Part shown: in pieces, positions 6,130 through 11,627 of the stretch | Layout of the letters: each line of letters starts with the position of its first letter | Numbering within the stretch: position 1 is the first letter of the stretch | DNA from: Candidatus Jorgensenbacteria bacterium RIFCSPLOWO2_12_FULL_42_11 | Lineage (GTDB): Bacteria > Patescibacteriota > Minisyncoccia > UBA6257 > MFKM01 | DNA length: 16,517 nt | Direction: 5' to 3' | Assembly (NCBI GenBank): GCA_001779575.1 | Contig: MFKM01000026.1 | Span: forward strand, 1 to 16,517 | The notes under the pieces: generated by a model | The model's database searches: none | What the model was told of the DNA's origin: nothing | The model's input: the letters and a program-made list of their open reading frames with translations, nothing else | Program-made: the position numbers and the translations under genes

Positions 6130-8175
6130 TTATTTTTTTAATGATAACCCGATTTTACCGTCGGGGTCAACGCGAATCACTTTGGCTTTTATCATGTCGC
6201 CAAGCCTGACCACGTCTTCTACTTTATTGACGTATCCGTCTTTTAACTCGGAAACATGAATCATTCCGTCCCGGCCGCCGCCCAAATCAACAATCGCTCC
6301 GAAGTCCAGGATTTTGATCACCTCCCCTTCTATCATCTCGCCGATTTCGTATTCTTTCACGATGGCTTTTATTTGGTCTAAGACCAGTTGGGCTTGTTTT
6401 TTGTCGGGACCGGCGATATAAATTTTTCCGTCTTGTTCAACATCAACGGTGGTTAGTCCGCCGCTCATTTGGATAATGCCCTGGATTACCCGGCCGCCGC
6501 TGCCGATTACCCCGCCGATTTTTTCCGGCTTGATTTCAAAAGTGATAACGACCGGCGCGTAAGGAGAAAGTTCTTCACGATGGCTTTTGAGAGTTTTTTC
6601 CACCAAACCGAGAATGTCTTTGTGGGCTTTTTGGGCTTGCGCTAAAGTTTTTTGGAAAATTTCTTGGTTAATGCCGTCAATTTTGACATCCATCTGGATA
6701 GCCGTTAAGCCGTCGCGAGTGCCCGCCACTTTCAAATCCATATCGCCATAATGGTCCTCCGGTCCCTGAATATCGGTTAAGATTTTGTATTGGCCTTCCC
6801 CGGCTACCAAGCCCATCGCGATACCGACAGCCGGTTTTTTTAACGGCACGCCGGCATCCATCAAAGAAAGCGAACCGGCGCAAACCGAAGCCATTGAAGA
6901 AGAGCCGTTGGAAGATAAAATTTCGGAAACCACTCTGATGGTGTAGGGAAATTGTTCAACCGGCGGAATTAAATAACGAAGAGCTTTTTCCGCCAAAAGT
7001 CCGTGTCCGATTTCTCTTCGTCCGGGACCGCGGGAAGGCCCGGTTTCGCCGACTGAAAACGGCGGAAAATTGTAATGAAGCATGAATCTTTTCTTGCCGG
7101 AAAATTCCATTGTTTCCACTAATTGTTCCGCTCCGGGCGCGGCCAGGGTCGTGATGGCAAGGGATTGGGTGTCGCCTCGGACAAAAAGAGCGGAGCCGTG
7201 GGTTCTTTTGAAAAGACCGGTTTCCGCGTAAAGCGACCGCACCTCGTCCAACTTTCGGCTATCAGGCCTTTTATCTTTTTCTAAAATTCCCCGATGAACG
7301 ATTTTGTCCACTTCTTCTTCAAAAATTCCATCTCCCCAAGTTTTAATTTCCGGTTCCTCTTTTAAATCAGTGAAAAGTTCGGTTTTCAGATCCCCTAAGG
7401 CGTTTTGTCTGGAGCTTTTAGATGGTTGGTAAACGGCCTTTTCCAGTCGGCCGTTCAGAAAATCAATAATTTTCTTTCTAAGTTCCGCGGGCGGTTCGGC
7501 CAAAACAAGCTCGGCTTTCTTTTGGCCCAAGGTTTTGACAACCCCTTTCTGAAAAGCTATCAATTCTTTGATTTTTTTTTGGCTGGATTCAAAAAATTCA
7601 ACGGCCGTGTCCGCGGAGATTTCTTCGGCTCCAAGTTCAATCATATTGATTTTATCCTCGGTGCCGGCAAAAAAAGCTTCAACCTTAGGTTGTTCTTTGA
7701 CGATTTTTATCCCGGCCACCGGGCCGTTCCACGGAACATCAGAAATTGCCAGGGCCGTTGAAGCCGTCAAAAGCGCGATAAAATCAGGGTCATTTTCCTC
7801 GTCGTAAGCTAAAACCGTAACCACCACCTGAATCGGTCGGCGGATTCTCTGATCAAAAAGCGGTCTGACGGTTCGGTCAATCAAACGACCGGAAATAATG
7901 GCGTCATCCGAGGGCCGGCCTTCGCGTCGGACAAAACGGCTGCCGATAATTTTCCCGGCGGCGTAGAATTTCTCTTCATAATCAACCACCAGCGGCAAGT
8001 AATTTTTGGGTTCATCTTTTTTGCCCATCACGACGGCAACCAAAACCGCGGTTTCGCCGTATTTGCCCAAAACGGCGGAATTGGCTTGGCAGCCGAGGTC
8101 GGACACTTCCAAGCTCAAATTTTTATTTTCAAATTCGGTTTGAAAAACCTGTTTTTTAAATTCTTTGATTATCAT
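6130..8175 (-). CDS. pnp: Polyribonucleotide nucleotidyltransferase (PNPase)
   Basis: Phosphorolytic 3'-5' exoribonuclease, trimeric, central to mRNA decay. It has 681 residues, slightly shorter than the E. coli protein. The first RNase PH domain (about 10-145) holds FYAAGKIIGSRFVRREGRPS (70-89). A helical linker follows. The second, catalytic RNase PH domain (about 310-540) contains SSNGSSSMASVCAGSLSLMD (421-440) and GDMDLKVAGTRDGLTAIQMD (477-496) with the conserved aspartates. A KH domain (about 543-605) has the GxxG loop in GGVIGSGG, and an S1 RNA-binding domain occupies about 613-680. The ATG at 8175 is three bases past the NYN-gene stop, indicating coupling; only a weak AGG precedes it. 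It belongs to the rpsO-NYN-pnp operon. Confidence 0.97.
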   Translation of the reverse strand: MIIKEFKKQVFQTEFENKNLSLEVSDLGCQANSAVLGKYGETAVLVAVVMGKKDEPKNYLPLVVDYEEKFYAAGKIIGSRFVRREGRPSDDAIISGRLIDRTVRPLFDQRIRRPIQVVVTVLAYDEENDPDFIALLTASTALAISDVPWNGPVAGIKIVKEQPKVEAFFAGTEDKINMIELGAEEISADTAVEFFESSQKKIKELIAFQKGVVKTLGQKKAELVLAEPPAELRKKIIDFLNGRLEKAVYQPSKSSRQNALGDLKTELFTDLKEEPEIKTWGDGIFEEEVDKIVHRGILEKDKRPDSRKLDEVRSLYAETGLFKRTHGSALFVRGDTQSLAITTLAAPGAEQLVETMEFSGKKRFMLHYNFPPFSVGETGPSRGPGRREIGHGLLAEKALRYLIPPVEQFPYTIRVVSEILSSNGSSSMASVCAGSLSLMDAGVPLKKPAVGIAMGLVAGEGQYKILTDIQGPEDHYGDMDLKVAGTRDGLTAIQMDVKIDGINQEIFQKTLAQAQKAHKDILGLVEKTLKSHREELSPYAPVVITFEIKPEKIGGVIGSGGRVIQGIIQMSGGLTTVDVEQDGKIYIAGPDKKQAQLVLDQIKAIVKEYEIGEMIEGEVIKILDFGAIVDLGGGRDGMIHVSELKDGYVNKVEDVVRLGDMIKAKVIRVDPDGKIGLSLKK

Positions 8176-8178
8176 TTT

Positions 8179-8691
8179 TTAAACCTGTTTTTTAAGAAAA
8201 ATTTTTGGAATATCCTCCACCGCGGTAAAATAATCAGCTACTTCTTTAAGATGAGCCGAGGTGGTTTTGCTAAAAGCCGCCACTTCAACTTGTTTCCCCA
8301 GGCCCCATTTAAGATATTCAACCAGGGGAACGAAATCACCATCGCCGGTTACCAGGATTATCACATCCAAAGAATCGGCCATTCGGACGGCGTCAATGGC
8401 CAATCCGACGTCCCAGTCGGCTTTTTTTTCTCCGCCGGAATAAATTTGGAGGTCTTTGACTCTTAGTTCTAAACCGACCTGGCCCAAGGCCTCAAAAAAC
8501 GATTTTTCGCCTAAAGCAGTTTCGCTTTTAACCACGTAAGCCACGGCTCGGATAAGCTTGCGGTTGCCGGTTAGGGCTTTGACAAGTTCTTGAAAATTTA
8601 CTCTAGCCCGATAAAGATTTTTGGCCGAATGATAAAGGTTTTGGATATCAAGGAAGATGCCGATTCGTTGGTCTTTGTAGGATATGAACAT
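8179..8691 (-). CDS. NYN-domain (LabA/DUF88-type) putative ribonuclease
   Basis: The 170-residue protein is essentially one NYN domain, a PIN-like fold whose members are mostly metal-dependent ribonucleases. The acidic active-site residues are present: D15 in GIFLDIQNLYH, an Asp pair in KKADWDVGLAIDAV, and TGDGDF with two further aspartates. These are followed by the typical LVEYLKWGLGKQVEVAAF segment. It starts at ATG 8691, seven bases after the rpsO stop, and ends three bases before the pnp ATG, so it lies inside the classic rpsO-pnp pair. That position suggests a role in RNA processing or decay together with PNPase; this is inferred, since many DUF88 proteins have no known substrate. No Shine-Dalgarno is visible. 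Confidence 0.88.
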   Translation of the reverse strand: MFISYKDQRIGIFLDIQNLYHSAKNLYRARVNFQELVKALTGNRKLIRAVAYVVKSETALGEKSFFEALGQVGLELRVKDLQIYSGGEKKADWDVGLAIDAVRMADSLDVIILVTGDGDFVPLVEYLKWGLGKQVEVAAFSKTTSAHLKEVADYFTAVEDIPKIFLKKQV

Positions 8692-8698
8692 TATTATA

Positions 8699-8962
8699 TT
8701 ATTTGAGATTCAGTTCTTTGGTAATTTTGCGATAACTTTCTTTTTTATTCTTTTGCAGATAATTTAAAAATCTTTTTCTTTGTCCCACCATTCCCAAAAG
8801 GCCTCGGCGAGAATGGTTGTCCTTTTTATTGGTTTTCAAATGGTCAATCAATCCCTCAATGTTTTTAGTCAAAAGCGCGACCTGAACCTCCGCGGAACCA
8901 GTGTCCGTTTCTTTGGACTGCATTTTTCTGATGATATTAACTTTTTGTTGCTTGCTTAGCAT
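8699..8962 (-). CDS. rpsO: 30S ribosomal protein S15
   Basis: Primary 16S rRNA-binding protein of the small-subunit platform. The 87-residue length and sequence are typical, with KETDTGSAEVQVALLTKNI near the N-terminus, HLKTNKKDNHSRRGLLGMVGQRKRFLNYL through the middle, and the YRKI tail. The start at 8962 matches the family N-terminus. It is the first gene of a minus-strand operon with the NYN gene and pnp. A near-consensus promoter ends 8 bases before the ATG, leaving no room for the structured leader through which E. coli S15 represses its own synthesis, so that form of autoregulation is unlikely here. Confidence 0.97.
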   Translation of the reverse strand: MLSKQQKVNIIRKMQSKETDTGSAEVQVALLTKNIEGLIDHLKTNKKDNHSRRGLLGMVGQRKRFLNYLQKNKKESYRKITKELNLK

Positions 8963-8980
8963 TAATTATTATTATATAAT
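8952..8980 (+). promoter_or_regulatory. Promoter of the response-regulator gene, overlapping the rpsO promoter
   Basis: Plus strand: TTGCTT (8952-8957, inside the rpsO start region), a 17-base spacer, and TATAAT (8975-8980). The -10 lies in the palindrome ATTATATAAT that also supplies the -10 of the divergent rpsO promoter, so the two cannot easily be occupied at once. Transcription would begin near 8987 and leave a leader of about 40 bases. Confidence 0.5.
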
Positions 8981-8998
8981 ACCGATTACAGAAGTCAA
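8971..8998 (-). promoter_or_regulatory. Promoter of the rpsO operon, probably giving a leaderless mRNA
   Basis: Minus strand: TTGACT (8998-8993), a 16-base spacer, then perfect TATAAT (8976-8971). Eight bases separate the -10 from the rpsO ATG at 8962, so the expected start of transcription is at or within a base or two of the ATG. This is the best promoter match in the window. Confidence 0.75.
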
Positions 8999-9025
8999 AT
9001 CTATATATTAATCAATATAAAAAAA

Positions 9026-9466
9026 ATGCGCGAGAAACCTTTAATTTTAATAGTAGACGACGAACCCGAAATAAGAGAAGTGGTCAAGACCAAGCTGGAA
9101 GCCAGCGGATTTGAAACAAAAGAGGCCTCCCGGGGCGCCGAAGGGATAAAACTGGCCCAAGAATTGAAGCCCGATATTATTTTATTGGATATCGTTATGC
9201 CGGACATGGACGGCGTGGAAGTGCTTTTTAAATTAAAAAGCGACCAAGCCACTAAAGACATCAAAGTTTTTATTTTTACCGGCAAAGGCGATCCCCGGCC
9301 GGAGATTATTGACGTTAACCGTAAGTTCGCCCTGGAAAGCGGCGCCGTTGATTTCATCAGAAAAGAAATTGAATTAAACGAACTGGCGGCTAAATTGCAA
9401 AAAACAATTACGGAACTAAGGCAAGAAAACAGCGCGAAAAGGAAAAAAGAAGAATCCCTGAAATGA
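9026..9466 (+). CDS. Stand-alone CheY-like response regulator
   Basis: Receiver-only protein of 146 residues with no output domain. The acidic pocket D11-D12 (ILIVDDEPE), phospho-acceptor D55 (IILLDIVMPDMDG), switch threonine T85 (FIFTGKG) and conserved lysine K113 (DFIRKE) are all present, so it should accept a phosphoryl group. Compared with classic receivers, the loop after T85 is longer (GKGDPRPEIIDVNRK). The last 25 residues form a charged, basic helix. It probably acts by protein-protein contact. No kinase is adjacent; the nearest histidine kinase begins six kilobases away at 15038. The start has no Shine-Dalgarno but fits the receiver N-terminus. It is followed after 10 bases by the acyltransferase gene. 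Confidence 0.9.
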   Translation: MREKPLILIVDDEPEIREVVKTKLEASGFETKEASRGAEGIKLAQELKPDIILLDIVMPDMDGVEVLFKLKSDQATKDIKVFIFTGKGDPRPEIIDVNRKFALESGAVDFIRKEIELNELAAKLQKTITELRQENSAKRKKEESLK

Positions 9467-9476
9467 TTTTTGGAAA

Positions 9477-10115
9477 ATGATACCGAGAGCCGTCCAGCAA
9501 ATCACTTATTGGCCTATCTATCTGGTCTTGAAATTTCTTTTCCGTTACCGCGTGGAAGGACAGGAAAATTTGAAAGGGCTGGGAGATAAGCCGGTGATTT
9601 TTGTTTCTAATCACGCCAGTTTTCTTGACGGCCCGATTTGCGCCGCCGCGATGCCAAGGGACTTGGTCGCGCCGGTTAAATTTTATCCAATAAGGTTTTT
9701 GGTGGCGAAAGAGCATTTTGGCTGGGAAAACCCTTTCCCTTTCCCGTTTTCTCTCTTTACGGCTTTTTATGTGAGAGCAAACGGCTCTATCCCTGTTGTC
9801 CGGGGCATGGGCGATTTCCGGCAAAACTTGGCCGAAGCCATTAAGGTATTAAAAAAAGGAGCCAAAGTCTGGATTTATCCCGAGGGGAAAATAACGCGCG
9901 ACGGAAAACTTCAACTGGGCAAAAAAGGCGCGGCCTATCTTCATCAGGCGACCGGCGTGTCAATTGTTCCGGTTGGGCTAAACGGGACTTTTGAAATTTT
10001 AAAATCAAAAAAAATAAAAATAAAAATAGGAAAACCGATTCATTCTTTGGGCAATCTTTCACTGGAAGAAAGCACGGCAAAAATAATGCGAGAAATTTCC
10101 AAGTTGATCGATTAG
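9477..10115 (+). CDS. PlsC-family 1-acylglycerol-3-phosphate O-acyltransferase
   Basis: Membrane-associated acyltransferase of 212 residues, by family likely to acylate lysophosphatidic acid or a related lipid. Motif I HX4D is NHASFLDG (H46, D51), motif II includes GSIPVVRG (103-110), motif III is YPEGKIT (134-140) in place of the common PEGTRS, and motif IV is VSIVPVGLNG (161-170). A hydrophobic N-terminal stretch (about 9-24) and an aromatic patch near 87-98 fit membrane association. ATG 9477 lies 10 bases past the response-regulator stop, so the two are likely co-transcribed. The acyl acceptor cannot be told from sequence. Confidence 0.88.
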   Translation: MIPRAVQQITYWPIYLVLKFLFRYRVEGQENLKGLGDKPVIFVSNHASFLDGPICAAAMPRDLVAPVKFYPIRFLVAKEHFGWENPFPFPFSLFTAFYVRANGSIPVVRGMGDFRQNLAEAIKVLKKGAKVWIYPEGKITRDGKLQLGKKGAAYLHQATGVSIVPVGLNGTFEILKSKKIKIKIGKPIHSLGNLSLEESTAKIMREISKLID

Positions 10116-10123
10116 ATAATAGT

Positions 10124-10138
10124 TGCTAATTCTTAGCA
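10124..10138 (+). other. Short inverted repeat after the acyltransferase gene
   Basis: TGCTAA and TTAGCA form a 6-base stem with a 3-base loop eight bases past the acyltransferase stop. There is no following T-run, so it is a poor intrinsic terminator. It could also be a small operator just upstream of the radical SAM promoter. Confidence 0.3.
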
Positions 10139-10144
10139 GTAAAT

Positions 10145-10173
10145 TTGACAAAACAATTCATTTGTTAGATATT
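10145..10173 (+). promoter_or_regulatory. Candidate promoter of the radical SAM/peptide unit
   Basis: A perfect -35 TTGACA (10145-10150), a 17-base spacer and GATATT (10168-10173, four of six -10 matches). An alternative -10, TATAAA at 10182-10187, has no good -35. Three ATATTG copies (at 10169, 10175 and 10187) overlap or follow the -10 region and could be regulator-binding sites. Confidence 0.45.
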
Positions 10174-10193
10174 GATATTGGTATAAATATTGG
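10169..10193 (+). repeat. Three ATATTG direct repeats near the radical SAM promoter
   Basis: ATATTG occurs at 10169-10174, 10175-10180 and 10187-10192; the last two extend to ATATTGG. Start-to-start spacing is 6 and then 12 bases, so two of the copies could lie on the same face of the helix. The cluster covers the predicted -10 and start region, which fits an operator, but the motif is short and AT-rich. Confidence 0.35.
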
Positions 10194-10215
10194 ATTGAAC
10201 ATTAAAAATTGAAAA

Positions 10216-10221
10216 AGGAGG
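10216..10221 (+). promoter_or_regulatory. Strong Shine-Dalgarno of the radical SAM gene
   Basis: AGGAGG followed by TGG, five bases before ATG 10227. It fixes the start at 10227; the longer frame opening at TTG 10209 would place this site inside the coding sequence. Such a site is absent from nearly all other genes in the window. Confidence 0.85.
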
Positions 10222-10226
10222 TGGTT

Positions 10227-11435
10227 ATGTCTGCGATTATATGGCGGAATATGGGAAGCTATGCTCACTTTCTGAATTGCGCAAACGGACAGATTGTTTC
10301 AGTTGAAACAGGCAATATTGAAGCGAAAAAGATTGTCAATAAGCCGGATAACTATAAATTTGACAGCGACACTAAAAACTTTTTCAAAAATATAAGCGGC
10401 CAATATAATTCTAGGTTGTGCCGCAAAAATTTGATCAAGCTTGGTCTTGCGTTCAATTTTCCGACAACGGTAAACATTGAATTAAGCCGAAGATGTTCAC
10501 TAAGATGCGTTCATTGTTATGTCGGGAACAAAAATTTGCGTTCTTCTAAGCCGGGATTTCTTGAACGGATGGACGAATCTGGTATCGGCGATTTTTTTGA
10601 CGAGCTTAAATCTTTGGGAGTTTTTCTAGTTGTAATAAGCGGGGGCGAACCGTTTATCGGCAAAAGTCTTTTGAGTTTATTGCGAATAGCGACAGAAAAA
10701 GGGTTTCTGGTAGAAATATTTAGTAATTTGCAATACTTGCCTGAATGGTTTCTATCTAATGAATACGGAAATTTTAGAATAGGCCGAATACAGACATCAG
10801 TTTATTCTGCTGTTTCAAAAATTCATGATGATATAACAAAAAGTTCAGGGTCGCTAAAGCGTACTCTCGGAAATCTTCATTTACTGGTAAAAATGGGATA
10901 TTTTGTTGAAGTGGCAACGCCTCTAATGAAAAGAAATTTTGTTTCATGGGAAAGCGCTAAACTTTTCTTTCGAAAAAAGAAAATTGCTCAAAATTTTTCT
11001 TGGCCGATAGCTAATGAATATTATGGTCAGGCGAGAAAGAACCGATTAAATATTTCTGGTGAAAACCTAAGAGATTTTGTAAGGAAAAACCCAGATTTTA
11101 TTTCGGAGACGCAAAATTATAACTCCAACGAACTTGTTTGCGAAGCTGGAAAAGCTATATTTGCAATATCAGCAAACGGCGATGTCTTTCCGTGTAGTCA
11201 GTTGCCTTTGCCAGTTGGGAATATTTTTTTAAAAAAGAAAAGCAGGGAAATTGTTTATGGGGAAAGTATGCTAAAAATCGGGTCGTTAAAATGGAAAGAT
11301 ATTCCGGCAAAAAAAGTTTTTAATTTTTGTCCGGGTATCAATTATACCGATGCGGGAAATGTATTAACGCAACCGGAGCATATGTTGAATGCGATAAATG
11401 TGGCTTTTGCAAAAAAGAAAGGAGGTAAAAAATGA
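10227..11435 (+). CDS. Radical SAM peptide-modifying enzyme with reduced SPASM-like C-terminus
   Basis: Iron-sulfur radical enzyme of 402 residues. The cluster motif CxxxCxxC is C90-SLR-C94-VH-C97, and SGGEP at 138-142 is the SAM-contacting GGE motif. An N-terminal extension of about 80 residues precedes the barrel and is large enough for a peptide-recognition domain, though I cannot confirm one. After the barrel, C305 (LVCEAG), C323 (NGDVFPCSQ) and C368 (NFCPGINY) resemble an auxiliary SPASM/twitch region, but fewer cysteines remain than in full SPASM proteins. Enzymes of this build usually modify a short ribosomal peptide. The gene directly downstream encodes a 34-residue Cys-containing peptide whose ATG overlaps this stop (ATGA), the expected substrate. 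Its base composition is richer in A and T than the core genes. Chemistry and substrate are inferred. Confidence 0.85.
   Translation: MSAIIWRNMGSYAHFLNCANGQIVSVETGNIEAKKIVNKPDNYKFDSDTKNFFKNISGQYNSRLCRKNLIKLGLAFNFPTTVNIELSRRCSLRCVHCYVGNKNLRSSKPGFLERMDESGIGDFFDELKSLGVFLVVISGGEPFIGKSLLSLLRIATEKGFLVEIFSNLQYLPEWFLSNEYGNFRIGRIQTSVYSAVSKIHDDITKSSGSLKRTLGNLHLLVKMGYFVEVATPLMKRNFVSWESAKLFFRKKKIAQNFSWPIANEYYGQARKNRLNISGENLRDFVRKNPDFISETQNYNSNELVCEAGKAIFAISANGDVFPCSQLPLPVGNIFLKKKSREIVYGESMLKIGSLKWKDIPAKKVFNFCPGINYTDAGNVLTQPEHMLNAINVAFAKKKGGKK
11418..11425 (+). promoter_or_regulatory. Strong Shine-Dalgarno of the 34-codon peptide gene
   Basis: AAAGGAGG six bases before ATG 11432, placed inside the last codons of the radical SAM gene. 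With the ATGA stop-start overlap it should give efficient, coupled translation of the peptide. Confidence 0.85.
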
Positions 11436-11536
11436 AAAAGTCAGCGAAAAAACCGATAAAAACGGTTTGGTCATCGGCTAGAAAAAGCAAGGCGTCTTCT
11501 TGCGTTGGATGTCCTTCGCGTAGTTCTCAAAAGTAA
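11432..11536 (+). CDS. 34-residue basic peptide, candidate RiPP precursor
   Basis: Small gene read directly from the sequence. The peptide starts MKKSAKKPIK, continues TVW with its single Trp at 13, and ends with C24-V-G-C27 followed by PSRSSQK. It has eight Lys and two Arg and no Asp or Glu, so it is strongly cationic. There is no hydrophobic signal segment and no double-Gly leader. Evidence that it is real: a strong Shine-Dalgarno, ATG overlapping the radical SAM stop, and an intrinsic terminator 22 bases past its stop. Residues a radical SAM enzyme might act on are C24/C27 (thioether), W13 with nearby K10 or S15 (ring closure), and the serine-rich tail. The N-terminal lysine-rich part may act as leader. 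Function (toxin, signal, cofactor or metal-binding peptide) cannot be read from sequence. Confidence 0.75.
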   Translation: MKKSAKKPIKTVWSSARKSKASSCVGCPSRSSQK

Positions 11537-11558
11537 CAATTACTCCAAGTAATGGCAT

Positions 11559-11594
11559 ATCGGGAAAGCGACTCATTCACTTTCCCGATTTTTT
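11559..11594 (+). terminator. Intrinsic terminator of the radical SAM/peptide unit
   Basis: Perfect 10-base stem ATCGGGAAAG (11559-11568) with CTTTCCCGAT (11580-11589), an 11-base loop, and a T-run at 11589-11594. It closes the transcript right after the peptide gene and separates it from the kinase gene. Confidence 0.9.
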
Positions 11595-11609
11595 ATTTAG
11601 CAAGTAAAA

Positions 11610-11618
11610 TGCTATTAT
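11610..11618 (+). promoter_or_regulatory. Extended -10 promoter of the kinase gene
   Basis: TGCTATTAT is an extended -10 (TGN plus TATTAT, five of six). No good -35 lies 17 bases upstream, where the terminator T-run is found. Nine bases separate the box from ATG 11628, and no Shine-Dalgarno is present, so a leaderless or nearly leaderless transcript is predicted. Confidence 0.5.
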
Positions 11619-11627
11619 TTAAAAATA

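Noticed and set aside
8699..8962. Structured S15 autoregulatory leader upstream of rpsO
   Set aside because: The predicted promoter leaves at most a few bases before the ATG, so no leader structure can form.
10209..10226. Radical SAM start at TTG 10209
   Set aside because: It would put the AGGAGG site inside the coding region; ATG 10227 is spaced correctly from it.
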